Assembly: GCA_016926755.1 (NCBI GenBank)
Contig: JAFGNZ010000010.1
Span: forward strand, 1 to 64,000
DNA from: Myxococcaceae bacterium
Lineage (GTDB): Bacteria; Myxococcota; Myxococcia; Myxococcales; Myxococcaceae
Length of the DNA: 64,000 nt
Direction of reading: 5' to 3'
Part shown: positions 37,191-48,682 of the stretch, piece after piece
Numbering within the stretch: the stretch's first letter is position 1
Layout: every line of letters begins with the position of its first letter
The notes under the pieces: model-generated
Seen by the model: only the letters and a program-made list of their open reading frames with translations
Databases searched by the model: none
What the model was told of the DNA's origin: nothing
Translations under genes and position numbers: made by a program

Positions 37191-38150
37191 TCACTCCTCC
37201 GCGGGCGGCTCCTCTGGAGCTTCGCGCTCGGTGAGCTCCACCCGGTCTCCCCCAGCGGCCTGGGCCTTGCGCAGCGCCTCGCTCGCGTCCTTCATCAGGT
37301 TGCCGAAGCTCACTTGTGTCTGGCCGCGAACAGGCGAGGGCTCGAAGACGGACAGCCCCATGGACACCGTCATGTTCGGCAGGGGGGCCAGCGTCCTCAC
37401 CCGCTGCCGCAGCCGATCGGCCACCACCAGCGCCCCCACCTTCGGCGTGTGCGGCAGGAAGGCGACGAACTTCCCCTCGGTGGTGGGGACGATGACGTCG
37501 ATGTCGCGCACCCCACCGGAGAGCAGCCCCAGCATCTCCGCGAGCAGCGTGGTGCGCTGGGCCTGCCCCAGGTGCGCGGTGCGCTCGGCCAGCTGATCCA
37601 GCTCCAGCAGCAGCAGCGCGATGGGGTAGCGGTAGCGCCGGCTGCGCTTCACCTCCATCAGCAGCAGCCGCTTGAGGAAGGTGAAGTCCGGGGAGCCCGG
37701 CCCCTCCAGCCCGAGCCTGCGGGCCACCACATCATCGGACTCCGCTGGCTCTGGAGCAGGCGCCTGGACGGACCGGGCCGCGGCCCGCGCCGCGAAGAGC
37801 TGGAGCAGCAGCCCCACGCTCGTCACCACGGTGGTGCGCTTGAGGGGCCCCACCAGACAGGCGTCAGCGCCCGCCTGGGCGGCGCGCTCCTCGGGGTTCT
37901 CCTCCTCCGGCATGTAGAGCAGGAGCACCGGCAGCGTCGGCACCTCCTGCTTCACCTCCCGGCACAGCGCCTCCCCATCCATCAGCTCGGACACCGAGGC
38001 CACCAGCACCTCGGGCGGGCTGGTGCGGATCTCCCGGAGCGCCTCGCCCGCCGTGCCGACGACGATGACCGCATAGCCCGCGCTCTCCAGGAACCTGCGC
38101 AGGGCCGTGGCGACGGGGATGGCGGGCTCGGCGATGAGGGCGGAGCGCAT
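37191..38150 (-). CDS. Degenerate receiver-GGDEF protein (likely non-catalytic)
   Basis: 319 residues. The N-terminal 120 residues have a receiver shape (ALIAEPAIPVATALRRFLES; PEVLVASVSELMDGEALC), but the phospho-acceptor position carries Ser, not Asp, and the late Lys-Pro is missing. The C-terminal half (about 160-300) aligns with a diguanylate cyclase domain (YPIALLLLELDQLAERTAHL; VSMGLSVFEP), yet TEGKFVAFLP stands where GGDEF should be. Neither phosphorylation nor c-di-GMP synthesis is expected, so it is probably a binding or scaffold protein. It lies 22 bases after frr and is likely co-transcribed with the translation cluster. ATG 38150 has GGAG four bases upstream. Confidence 0.84.
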   Translation of the reverse strand: MRSALIAEPAIPVATALRRFLESAGYAVIVVGTAGEALREIRTSPPEVLVASVSELMDGEALCREVKQEVPTLPVLLLYMPEEENPEERAAQAGADACLVGPLKRTTVVTSVGLLLQLFAARAAARSVQAPAPEPAESDDVVARRLGLEGPGSPDFTFLKRLLLMEVKRSRRYRYPIALLLLELDQLAERTAHLGQAQRTTLLAEMLGLLSGGVRDIDVIVPTTEGKFVAFLPHTPKVGALVVADRLRQRVRTLAPLPNMTVSMGLSVFEPSPVRGQTQVSFGNLMKDASEALRKAQAAGGDRVELTEREAPEEPPAEE

Positions 38151-38172
38151 AGGGCTCCATTTAACCCCCAAA

Positions 38173-38733
38173 TCAGACCGACATGACCTCCTTTTCCTTG
38201 GCGGCCACGATCTTGTCCACCTCGGCCACGCCGCCGTCGGTCTCCTTCTGCACCTTCTCCTGGAGCCGCTTGTTGTCGTCCTCGGTGATCTTCTTGTCCT
38301 TGAGCTGCACCTTGAGCGCCTCGTTGGCGTCACGGCGGATGTTGCGGATGGCGACCTTGTGCTCCTCGCCCTTGGACTTCACCTGCTTGGCGATCTCCTT
38401 GCGGCGCTCCTCGGTGAGCGGCGGGAACGGCAGCCGGATCATCTCGCCGTCGTTCATCGGGTTGAGCCCCAGGTTGGCCTCGCGGATGGCCTTGTCGATC
38501 TCCTTGAGGACGCTCTTGTCCCACGGCTTGATGGTGATCAGCCGCGGCTCCGGGGCCTGCACGCTGGCCACGCCGTTGAGCGGGGTGGGCGTGCCGTAGA
38601 AGTCCACCCGGATGCCATCCAGGAGGCTCGTGTTGGCGCGCCCGGTGCGCACCTTGGTCAGATCCTTGCGCAGATCATCGAGCGTCTTGTCGATACGGCT
38701 CTTCAACTGCGTGACGACGTCGTCATTCGCCAT
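38173..38733 (-). CDS. frr: Ribosome recycling factor
   Basis: 186 residues, standard length. Domain I helices contain LRKDLTKVRTGRANTSLLDGI-type sequence (about 21-40); domain II has VDFYGTPTPLNGVASVQAPE (about 43-62); the C-terminal helices include RRDANEALKVQLKDKKITED. It releases ribosomes from mRNA after termination, together with EF-G. It sits 22 bases after pyrH in the conserved order rpsB-tsf-pyrH-frr. Confidence 0.98.
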   Translation of the reverse strand: MANDDVVTQLKSRIDKTLDDLRKDLTKVRTGRANTSLLDGIRVDFYGTPTPLNGVASVQAPEPRLITIKPWDKSVLKEIDKAIREANLGLNPMNDGEMIRLPFPPLTEERRKEIAKQVKSKGEEHKVAIRNIRRDANEALKVQLKDKKITEDDNKRLQEKVQKETDGGVAEVDKIVAAKEKEVMSV

Positions 38734-38755
38734 TGTGTGCTCCCAGGAAGGAAGT

Positions 38756-39505
38756 TCAGGCCCACACTGTCTCGGCCGCACCCACCACTGTACCGATCTC
38801 GCCGTTGCCAAGCACGGCCCGAGAGATGTTGCCGCGCACCGTCAAGTCAAACACCACGATGGGCAGCTTGTTGTCCATGCACAGCGAGATGGCCGTGGAG
38901 TCCATCACGTGCAGGTTCTGCTTGAGCACGTCCATGTACGTGAGCGTCTGGTAGCGGCGCGCCGTGGGATCCTTCTTCGGGTCCGCGTTGTAGACGCCGT
39001 CCACCTTGGTCGCCTTGAGGATGACCTGGGCGTTGATCTCCATGGCGCGCAGGGAGGCCGCGGTGTCCGTGGTGAAGTACGGGTTGCCCGTGCCCGCGGC
39101 GAAGATGACGACGCGCCCCTTCTCCAGGTGGCGCACCGCGCGCCGGCGGATGTACGGCTCGGCGATCTGCTCCATCTTGATGGCCGACAGCACCCGGGTG
39201 TGGACCCCCTGCTTCTCCAGCGCGTCCTGCATGGCCATGGAGTTGATGCAGGTGGCGAGCATGCCCATGTAGTCGGCGCTGGCGCGATCCATGCCCTCCG
39301 TGGAGCCGGCCACGCCGCGGAAGATGTTGCCACCGCCGATGACGACGGCCAGCTCGACTCCCGCCTCCACCACCTCCTTCATCTCGCTGGCGATGCGGGT
39401 GAGCGTGGGCGGATGGATGCCGTACTTCCCATCGCCCATCAGGGCCTCGCCAGAGAGCTTGAGGAGGATGCGCTTGTAACGAAGGGGGCGGGTCGGGTCG
39501 GGCAT
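38756..39505 (-). CDS. pyrH: UMP kinase (uridylate kinase)
   Basis: 249 residues. Amino acid kinase fold: [20 protein letters not shown] (8-27), [55 protein letters not shown] and [19 protein letters not shown]. It phosphorylates UMP to UDP; bacterial forms are hexameric and GTP-regulated. A hairpin terminator separates it from tsf upstream, so part of the transcription may start in 39506-39610 or be read through. Confidence 0.98.
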   Translation of the reverse strand: MPDPTRPLRYKRILLKLSGEALMGDGKYGIHPPTLTRIASEMKEVVEAGVELAVVIGGGNIFRGVAGSTEGMDRASADYMGMLATCINSMAMQDALEKQGVHTRVLSAIKMEQIAEPYIRRRAVRHLEKGRVVIFAAGTGNPYFTTDTAASLRAMEINAQVILKATKVDGVYNADPKKDPTARRYQTLTYMDVLKQNLHVMDSTAISLCMDNKLPIVVFDLTVRGNISRAVLGNGEIGTVVGAAETVWA

Positions 39506-39611
39506 GCGGTTCCGCTCATATCCCCCACCCCGGCCTCGATCAACGTTCGAGTCAACGCGTCAGGTCGGGACCGTCCGCCATGAACCCCCCGCCCACCCGC
39601 CGGGCAGGCCC

Positions 39612-39667
39612 CGGAAAACGCGAAGGGCCGCGACCCCGAGCGTCCTCACGGACTCGGAGCGCGGCCC
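39612..39667 (-). terminator. Terminator between tsf and pyrH
   Basis: GGGCCGCG (39625-39632) pairs with CGCGGCCC (39660-39667), with CCGAG/CTCGG inside; on the - strand it is followed by TTCGCGTTTT. It lies 33 bases after the tsf stop and would end or reduce transcription before pyrH. Confidence 0.65.
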
Positions 39668-39699
39668 CCTGTCAGCCCCCGAGGGCCGACGGCGCGGGC

Positions 39700-40359
39700 T
39701 CAGGCCTTGGCGGTGCCCAGCGTCTTGGCGACCTCGGCGGCCAGGTCATCCTTCTTCTTCTCGATGCCCTCGCCCACCACGAAGCGCGCGAAGCGGCGCA
39801 CGGAGACCTTCTCGCCGATCTTCGCGGCCCGCTCGGTGACCATCTCGTGGATGCGCTTCTTGTCGTCCTTCACCCAGAACTGGTCCACCAGGCAGACCGT
39901 CTCGTAGAACTTCTCCATCTTGCCCACGAGGATCTTGTCCCACATGGCCTCGGGCTTGCCGGCCTCCTTGAGCTGGTGGCGCTGGATCTCCTTCTCCTTC
40001 TCCAGCACCTCGGCGGGGATCTCCTCGCGGCGCACGTACTGCGGGCTGACCGCCGCGATGTGCATGGCCAGATCCTTGCCCAGCGCCTGGAAGTCCTCGT
40101 TGCGAGCCACGAAGTCCGTCTCGCAGTTGAGCTCCACCATCACGCCGATGCGGCCGCCGTGGACGTAGGTGGCGATGATGCCCTCGGCCGCGACGCGGCC
40201 CTCCTTGCTGCCGGCCTTGGCGATGCCCTTCTTGCGCAGCCACTCCTCGGCCTTGACGAAGTCGCCGCCGCTCTCGGAGAGCGCCTTCTTGCAGTCCATC
40301 ATGCCCGCGCCGGTCTTCTCGCGGAGCTCCTTCACCATCGTGGCGCTCACTTCGGCCAT
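39700..40359 (-). CDS. tsf: Elongation factor Ts
   Basis: 219 residues, the short form of EF-Ts. The N-terminal UBA-like part is [20 protein letters not shown] (9-28); the core motif is [16 protein letters not shown] (about 75-90), with the Asp-Phe that inserts into EF-Tu. The second core subdomain is reduced, as in other deltaproteobacteria-type EF-Ts. It exchanges nucleotides on EF-Tu. It lies 144 bases after rpsB with an intervening hairpin. Confidence 0.98.
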   Translation of the reverse strand: MAEVSATMVKELREKTGAGMMDCKKALSESGGDFVKAEEWLRKKGIAKAGSKEGRVAAEGIIATYVHGGRIGVMVELNCETDFVARNEDFQALGKDLAMHIAAVSPQYVRREEIPAEVLEKEKEIQRHQLKEAGKPEAMWDKILVGKMEKFYETVCLVDQFWVKDDKKRIHEMVTERAAKIGEKVSVRRFARFVVGEGIEKKKDDLAAEVAKTLGTAKA

Positions 40360-40429
40360 GTTCGTCTCCAGGCCCCACGTGCCCGGCGCCATGCGCCGGC
40401 TGGGGGATTGAGGTTCAGTACTTCAGTGG

Positions 40430-40473
40430 GGGAAATGGAAAGGCCGGGCGATGAGAGCCCCCACCACCCGGCC
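40430..40473 (-). terminator. Attenuator-like hairpin between rpsB and tsf
   Basis: GGCCGGG (40442-40448) pairs with CCCGGCC (40467-40473); on the - strand the stem is followed by TTTCCATTTCC. It lies about 30 bases past the rpsB stop and could lower tsf expression relative to rpsB. Confidence 0.5.
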
Positions 40474-40503
40474 GGACTTCAGTGCTGGCGCGACGGCGCG
40501 GGC

Positions 40504-41466
40504 CTACTCGGCCGGCGCCTCCTCGCCTCCACCCTCGGCGGCGGCCTCGGGGGCGGCCTCGGCGGCGACCGGCGTGCCCTTCATCTCCACGAGGGGCCCC
40601 CGGCGCTCGCCACCACCCCGGCGATCACCGCGGTCGCCACGGTCGCCGCGGCGCGGGCCCCGGCGGTCGTCACGCTCCCGGCGCTCGTCACGGCCCTCAC
40701 GCTCCTCCTGCTCGTCGCGCTCGGCGGCGCCCGAGGCGCGGTAGCGCGCGGCACCCTCGAGGCACGCGTCGGCGATCTTGGAGGTGAACAGCTTGATGGA
40801 GCGGATGGCGTCATCATTGCCCGGGATGACGAAGTCGATGCCGTCCGGGTCGCAGTTGGTGTCCACCACGCCGATGACGGGGATGCCCAGGCGGGTGGCC
40901 TCGTGAATGGCGATGTGCTCCTTCTTCGGGTCGATGACGAACACGCAGCGCGGCAGCTTCGTCATCTCCTTCACGCCGCCCAGGTTCTTCTCCAGCTTCT
41001 CGCGCTCGCGCTCCAGCGAGGCGACTTCCTTCTTCGGCAGGCGCTCGAAGGTGCCGTCCTCGGCCATCTTCTCCAGCGTCTTCAGCCGGTCAATGCCCTG
41101 CTTGATGGTCTTGAAGTTGGTCAGCGTGCCACCGAGCCAGCGGCTGGTGACGAAGAACTGACCGGCGCGGGCAGCCTCCTCGCGGATGACGTCCTGGGCC
41201 TGCTTCTTGGTGCCCACGAAGAGCACGTGGCCGCCGCGCGAGGTGATGTCCGCCACGAAGCGGAAGGCCGCGCGGGCCATCACCACCGTCTTCTGCAGGT
41301 CGATGATGTAGATGCCGTTCCGGGCGCCGAAGATGTACGGCTTCATCTTCGGGTTCCAGCGCTTGGTCTGGTGGCCGAAGTGAACGCCAGCCTCCAGCAG
41401 CTGCTTCATCGTGATGCCGCTCGCGGCGGCCATTGCCTGCGCCTGAGTCTCCTGCTGCTCTGACAT
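40504..41466 (-). CDS. rpsB: Ribosomal protein S2 with long charged C-terminal tail
   Basis: 320 residues; typical S2 is about 240. The core (about 18-235) is normal: [78 protein letters not shown] and [17 protein letters not shown]. The final 75 residues are an added tail: Arg/Asp/Glu repeats ([19 protein letters not shown]) and then an Ala/Glu-rich end. The tail is in frame with the core and has the same high-GC codon use, so it is not an assembly artefact by eye. It may contact mRNA or partner proteins at the small-subunit surface. It heads rpsB-tsf. Confidence 0.98.
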   Translation of the reverse strand: MSEQQETQAQAMAAASGITMKQLLEAGVHFGHQTKRWNPKMKPYIFGARNGIYIIDLQKTVVMARAAFRFVADITSRGGHVLFVGTKKQAQDVIREEAARAGQFFVTSRWLGGTLTNFKTIKQGIDRLKTLEKMAEDGTFERLPKKEVASLEREREKLEKNLGGVKEMTKLPRCVFVIDPKKEHIAIHEATRLGIPVIGVVDTNCDPDGIDFVIPGNDDAIRSIKLFTSKIADACLEGAARYRASGAAERDEQEEREGRDERRERDDRRGPRRGDRGDRGDRRGGGERRGPLVEMKGTPVAAEAAPEAAAEGGGEEAPAE

Positions 41467-41791
41467 GTTTGCTTCTCCGGTTGTTCCGCCACGCCCGATG
41501 GAAACTCCGGCCATATGCCCCGCGACAGCGGAGCACCGGGTGCCGGCACGGGCGTGTGAGTAGTGGTTGCTGCGTCCTGCCTCCCCCGGCCGAGGCCAGG
41601 GGCGGGCGTACCTAACAAAACCCCTCGGGAGAGCGCAAGCTTTCGCTACCGCTGGATGCCCACATCCCCACACCTCTGGGCGCTAGGAAGGCAGGCAGGC
41701 GGCGGTTCAGGGCCTGAAGAGCAGCCGGCGCGGCCCTCGCTCCCTGGGGAGGAGAGACCGCGCCGGTCGCTGAACCCGAGAGGGGGCTCGC
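41467..41791 (-). other. Intergenic region between secA and rpsB: long nested hairpin and rpsB leader
   Basis: No gene is seen. Bases 41704-41776 form a nested stem: GGTTCAG/CTGAACC outside (7 bp), CCGGCGCGG/CCGCGCCGG inside (9 bp), and CTCC/GGAG at the tip. It starts 16 bases after the secA stop and lacks a U-tract, so it may end secA mRNA or protect it. The remaining 240 bases are the rpsB upstream region; S2 genes often have autoregulatory leaders, but I cannot fold one with confidence here. Only a poor -35/-10 candidate (TTGCGC, 17 bases, TTAGGT) was found around 41609-41637. Confidence 0.5.
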
Positions 41792-44614
<2,823 letters not shown>

Positions 44615-44931
44615 TCGTTGGCTCTCTCGCGCCCGGAGAATCCCCGAAGGGGGGCAGCGAGTGAAGGGAAATCCCAGGAGATGTAAGAGGGAACCTCGGA
44701 AAAACCACGCGCGCTCCCGAGGCATTCCTCTTGCCTGTCTGCCCTGCGCGCGGGCAGGACAGAGTAAAGCGGAACCGAGCCCACGCAATGCCCCGACGCC
44801 GAAATCCCCAGAACCGTCGCCCCTCTCGCCCTTCGGGGCAGCGCCCGCCTCGCGCCCCCGGCCGGCCTGCCGAGCGGCCTGTTCCCTCCTCTGCCGGCCC
44901 GCGCATCCCACCCCGTGTACGCGCGCCCGCC
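44615..44931. other. Divergent upstream region of secA and the methyltransferase gene
   Basis: 317 bases without a convincing gene. An open + frame from ATG 44788 runs into the methyltransferase but has clearly more A/T at third positions than real genes here, so I treat it as untranslated. A dyad at 44735-44762 (CTGTCTGCCC against GGGCAGGACAG, one bulge) and a short CCCC-TTCG-type hairpin near 44650 are visible; no clear -35/-10 pair was found. Confidence 0.4.
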
Positions 44932-45948
44932 ATGCCCCCACAGACCCTGCCGGCCCGTCCCGGGAAGTGGCTCTGGACGTGCCGTGCGGGCTTCGAGCCC
45001 CACCTCTACGAAGAGCTGGCCTGGGCCGGAGCGGACCCGCGCCTGCTGGGCGAGGCCCTGGTGGAGAGCGAAGGCCGGCAGGGGCTCGCTCCGGCGTTTG
45101 CCCGCCAGGGCTTCCGGGTGTTGGCCAGCCTTCGGCAGGGAGCCCTGGAGCCGCTCGCCACCGCCGTGGGAGAGGCGGTGGCGGCCCTACCTCCTGCCGC
45201 GCCCCTGGTGCTCCAGGCCTTCACGCCGGATACCCCTCAGGGCAACGCGCTCACCGCCGAGGCGGAAGCCCTCCGTGAGGCGGTGCGCGCGCGCCTGCCC
45301 GCCAGCCGCCTGCTCGCGGAGGAGGAGCGCGCCCGAGAGGCCGGAGCCCTGCTGGTGTCGCTGTGCATGGCGCCAGGCATCACCGTGGTGGGCGCGGTGC
45401 CTGCCCGCGAGGCCCTGTCGCTCGCGGCCGGCGGCCGACGGCGCATGCGGCGCGCGGGGGAGTCCCCCTCCCGAGCGGCCATGAAGCTCGAGGAGGCGCT
45501 CGATGCCCTGCCCTTCGAGCCGGGCCGCGGCGAGGTGTGCGTGGACCTCGGGGCCGCCCCGGGAGGGTGGACCCAGCGGCTGGTGGCGCGCGGCGCGAAG
45601 GTGATCGCCGTGGACCCGGCGCGGCTCATGCCGGAGCTGGCCTCCCACCCGCGGGTGCAGCACGTGCGGGAGAGCGCCTTCGCCTTCGCGCCGGACGAGC
45701 CGGTGGACTGGCTCTTCTGCGACATGGCCTGGCGCCCGCTGGAGGTGGCCCAGCTCCTGGCCAAGTGGGGGCGGCGCGGCTGGGCCTCTCACCTGGTAGC
45801 CAACATCAAGCTGCCCATGAAGGACAAGAACCCCATCCTCCTGCGCGTGCGCCACACCCTCACCGAGGACGGCGGCTGGAAGGGCCTGACCGTGCGCCAG
45901 CTCTACCATGATCGCGACGAGGTCACCGTGATGGCGCACCGCCGCTGA
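44932..45948 (+). CDS. FtsJ/RlmM-like rRNA 2'-O-methyltransferase
   Basis: 338 residues. An N-terminal THUMP-like region (about 1-150, starting [21 protein letters not shown]) is followed by a Rossmann SAM domain: [20 protein letters not shown] (about 200-219), [26 protein letters not shown] and [17 protein letters not shown]. The catalytic K-D-K-type residues of FtsJ-family enzymes fit these motifs. RlmM methylates a C residue of 23S rRNA; the exact target here is inferred. ATG 44932 is chosen because codons upstream of it lose the G/C third-position bias. Confidence 0.85.
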   Translation: MPPQTLPARPGKWLWTCRAGFEPHLYEELAWAGADPRLLGEALVESEGRQGLAPAFARQGFRVLASLRQGALEPLATAVGEAVAALPPAAPLVLQAFTPDTPQGNALTAEAEALREAVRARLPASRLLAEEERAREAGALLVSLCMAPGITVVGAVPAREALSLAAGGRRRMRRAGESPSRAAMKLEEALDALPFEPGRGEVCVDLGAAPGGWTQRLVARGAKVIAVDPARLMPELASHPRVQHVRESAFAFAPDEPVDWLFCDMAWRPLEVAQLLAKWGRRGWASHLVANIKLPMKDKNPILLRVRHTLTEDGGWKGLTVRQLYHDRDEVTVMAHRR

Positions 45949-45994
45949 GACACGGCCCCTGCGTTCGCGCGGCCGCCGCGCTACAAGAGCGGGG

Positions 45995-46699
45995 ATGCCC
46001 TACTCCCTCGACGACACCACCGCCACCGCCCTCATCGCCCTCCACCCCTGGGCCCTCGCCCGGAGCTCCCAACCCGTGCAGCTCGCCGTGGAGACGCTGC
46101 TCGAGGCCGAGCGCGCGCGGCGCGGCCAGCCGGACAAGCTGGGCGCGCTCCAGGCGCTCGCGCTCACCCAGGGCAGCCTGCTCAAGGAGGAGTTCGATCT
46201 GTCCACCCATGCCCACCACGACGGCTGGCGGGTGGGCGCCGTCATCACGGACGTGCAGGGCATGATCAACGTCAACGCGCGCTTCGGCTTCGGCGTGGGA
46301 GACGCCGTGCTCGGAGCCACCGTGAGCTCTCTGGCCGCGCAGTACCCGGGCGCCAAGGTGGTCCGCATCCACCCGGATGCCTTCGCCGCGCTGCTCACGC
46401 CCTCCTCGCAGCTCGCGGTGCGCGAGGAGCAGCGGGAGGCCACGCGCGCGCGGCTCTTCCAGGATGTGGCGAAGGTGCTGCCCGCGGGCACCGCCGAGCA
46501 GGACGTGCCCCGGCACACGGTGACGCTGCTGGAGCTCACCGTGGACCAGCCTTCCCACTGGCAGGTGCTGGGAGCACTCGTGTGGGCCGAGCTGGAGCGG
46601 GCCCACGTCCTGGAGCGGCTGGGACGGACCTCGGGAGCCGTGCAGCGCAGGCGCCTGCGGCTCGACGGCTTCGTGCCCGGGCCTACTCCTCGAGGATGA
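45995..46699 (+). CDS. Degenerate GGDEF-like protein, unknown
   Basis: 234 residues, soluble. The region about 75-190 follows a GGDEF-domain outline: GAVITDVQGMINVNARFGFG (where active enzymes have metal-binding Asp and the nucleotide loop), GVGDAVLGATVSSLAAQYPG, and KVVRIHPDAFAALLTPS, in which IHPDAF occupies the place of GGDEF. Synthesis of c-di-GMP is not expected. The last 17 bases overlap the 3' end of the M23 peptidase gene on the other strand. It follows the methyltransferase gene after 46 bases and may be co-transcribed with it. Assignment rests on motif spacing only. Confidence 0.68.
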   Translation: MPYSLDDTTATALIALHPWALARSSQPVQLAVETLLEAERARRGQPDKLGALQALALTQGSLLKEEFDLSTHAHHDGWRVGAVITDVQGMINVNARFGFGVGDAVLGATVSSLAAQYPGAKVVRIHPDAFAALLTPSSQLAVREEQREATRARLFQDVAKVLPAGTAEQDVPRHTVTLLELTVDQPSHWQVLGALVWAELERAHVLERLGRTSGAVQRRRLRLDGFVPGPTPRG

Positions 46700-47600
46700 A
46701 CTTGCGCGGGTTCTGCGGGATGCCGTTCACCCGCACCTCATAGTGCAGGTGCGGGCCCGTGGAGCGGCCCGTGTTGCCCACCGCCGCGATCCGCGCCCCG
46801 CGCTTCACCTTGTCACCGGCCTTCACCAGCATCTTCGACAGGTGGCCGTAGCGCGTCTTGATGCCATAGCCGTGATCGATGACGATCACGTTGCCGTAGC
46901 CACCCTCGAGCCCCGCGAACAGCACCGTGCCGTCCGAGGGCGCGTACACTTCCTTGCCGTGCGGCGCCGCGATGTCCAGGCCCGCATGCGTCACGCGGTC
47001 GGCCGTGTACGGATCCAGCCGCTGCCCGAAGTCGCTCGTCACCCAGCCGCGCGCCGGCCAGAGGGACGGCGTAGACGCCAGCAGCGACTTCTGATCCTGG
47101 AAGTACGCCTGCAGCTCCTGGAGGCTCTGCTCCTGCCGCGTCGCCTCCGCCGACAGCCGGTCCAGCCGGCCCATCAGCGCGGTGGGCGCCTCCGAGGCGT
47201 GCAGCTGCGTGAACTGCGTGTCCGTCGCCGGCGCCGTGGTGCCCGGCTCCGTCTCCGTGGGCCCCATCGCCAGGTTGCGCTGCGGATCCGACAGCAGCGT
47301 GACGGCCCGAAGCTTCTGATCGAAGCGCTCCACCCGATCCAGCGTGGTGCCAATGTGCTCGATGCGCTCACGCACCGACTTGAGCTGGCCCCGCAGCGTG
47401 AGGTTCTCCTCTCTCAGGATGCGGTTCTCCGCGGCGTCCTGCGCCACGTGGAAGTAGTGGATCGTGGCCCCCAGGGCCAGCCCCGCCAGCAGCGCCACCC
47501 CCACCCCGAGCTGCACGAGGAAGGACTTCTGGATGTGGTAGCGCTTGACCGGAGCGTTGTGGTCAGAGACCACCATGAGGGTGTAGGTCTTATTCGCCAC
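46683..47600 (-). CDS. M23 family metallopeptidase (LytM-type, membrane-anchored)
   Basis: 305 residues. A short cytoplasmic start (TYTLMVVSDHNAPVKRYHIQ) precedes one TM segment (about 27-48, LVQLGVGVALLAGLALGATI), then a coiled coil (about 55-100) and a linker. The LytM domain (about 185-300) has VTHAGLDIAAPHG (first His and Asp ligands), YGIKTRYGHLSKM and GPHLHYEVRVNG (the HxH). All zinc ligands are present, so it should cut peptidoglycan cross-bridges or activate amidases in the periplasm. Related proteins in myxobacteria and other bacteria act in cell division or shape. The 3' end overlaps the neighbouring gene on the opposite strand by 17 bases. Confidence 0.93.
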   Translation of the reverse strand: MANKTYTLMVVSDHNAPVKRYHIQKSFLVQLGVGVALLAGLALGATIHYFHVAQDAAENRILREENLTLRGQLKSVRERIEHIGTTLDRVERFDQKLRAVTLLSDPQRNLAMGPTETEPGTTAPATDTQFTQLHASEAPTALMGRLDRLSAEATRQEQSLQELQAYFQDQKSLLASTPSLWPARGWVTSDFGQRLDPYTADRVTHAGLDIAAPHGKEVYAPSDGTVLFAGLEGGYGNVIVIDHGYGIKTRYGHLSKMLVKAGDKVKRGARIAAVGNTGRSTGPHLHYEVRVNGIPQNPRKFILEE

Positions 47601-47826
47601 GAAACAGCTCCCCTATCTGCTCTCTACGTGGGCTCCACGAGGCGGAAACCTAAGTCCTCTGCTTCCGCGCCACACCTCCCCCACCCTACAGCCCCGCGGA
47701 GTCCGTCACTCAGCGGCATTTCGCCCGACCGAGAACGGTTTGTGCAGCTATCATCCACATTTCCAAAGTGTCAAGGCGAACAGACGACGCCCCACCCTGG
47801 AAGGTTCCGTCGGCCGAGCCAATCCA

Positions 47827-48624
47827 TCAGGCCTGAACTTGTACAACGATGACGGTGATGTTGTCGTCACCGCCTCGCTCGTTGGCCATGTCGACCAGGC
47901 GCTTGGGCATCTCCTGGAGGCTGGGGGCGGCGCGCACCAGCTCATGGATCTCCCGATCCTCGAGCATGTTGGCCAGGCCGTCCGAGCACAGCAGGAAGAT
48001 GTCGTCGGGCTCGGTGATGACGCCCATGACATCCACCTGGACCTCCTCCTCGAAGCCCACCGAGCGGGTGATGATGTTCTTGTAGCGGGAGTGCTTGGCC
48101 TCCTCGGGCGTGATCATCCCCGCCTTGATCTGCTCGTTGACCAGCGAATGGTCCTCGCTGATCTGCTGGATGAGCTCGCCGCGGATGAGGTACGCGCGGC
48201 TGTCACCCACGTGCGCGAAGAAGGCCTGATCATCCTTCACCACGAGCGAGATGACGGTGGTGCCCATGCCGGAGAGGCGTGGGTCCTCCTGGGCCGCGGT
48301 GTAGATGGCCATGCAGGCCCTCTCCACTGCGCTGCGGAGCGCCTCGGGGATCAAGGCGTCCTGGAGGTTGGGCATGGAGACGAACGGGTTGTCCCGTCCA
48401 TCCCTCGCGCGGCGCAGTTCCTTGTCGATGGTCTCGACGGCGATACGGGAGGCGGTGCCACCACCAGCGTGGCCGCCCATGCCATCCGCCACGACGTAGA
48501 GCTGCAGCTCGTCGTCGATGAGGAAGCTGTCTTCGTTGTGATTGCGCTTGCGCCCGACGTCGGTGAGACCAGCCGAGACGACCTTCAGCCGCGGTGCAGC
48601 GCTCTGTCCTGCGGTTTTGGACAC
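47827..48624 (-). CDS. PP2C-type serine/threonine protein phosphatase
   Basis: 265 residues, soluble. All PP2C motifs are visible: GRKRNHNEDSFLID (about 28-41, metal ligands), YVVADGMGGHAGGGTASR (about 49-66), DQAFFAHVGDSRAYLIRG, DIFLLCSDGLANML and GGDDNITVIVVQ at the end. It removes phosphate from Ser/Thr and counters eukaryotic-like kinases, of which one is encoded at 61939-63843. It lies 58 bases upstream-side of recN's end on the same strand, but no operon with the peptidase gene is evident because 226 bases separate them. Confidence 0.95.
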   Translation of the reverse strand: MSKTAGQSAAPRLKVVSAGLTDVGRKRNHNEDSFLIDDELQLYVVADGMGGHAGGGTASRIAVETIDKELRRARDGRDNPFVSMPNLQDALIPEALRSAVERACMAIYTAAQEDPRLSGMGTTVISLVVKDDQAFFAHVGDSRAYLIRGELIQQISEDHSLVNEQIKAGMITPEEAKHSRYKNIITRSVGFEEEVQVDVMGVITEPDDIFLLCSDGLANMLEDREIHELVRAAPSLQEMPKRLVDMANERGGDDNITVIVVQVQA

Positions 48625-48682
48625 GGCCAGATGCTATGTGACGACTTGGAGCGGGGCAAGGACGCGGATCTGTCGTTCGTCT

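Noticed and set aside
41600-41640. Promoter of rpsB (TTGCGC, 17 bases, TTAGGT)
   Set aside because: Both hexamers match the consensus poorly, so it is mentioned only inside the intergenic entry.
44788-44931. N-terminal extension of the RlmM-like methyltransferase
   Set aside because: About 30 percent of codons here end in A or T, much more than in real genes of this window, and the product is Arg/Pro low complexity.
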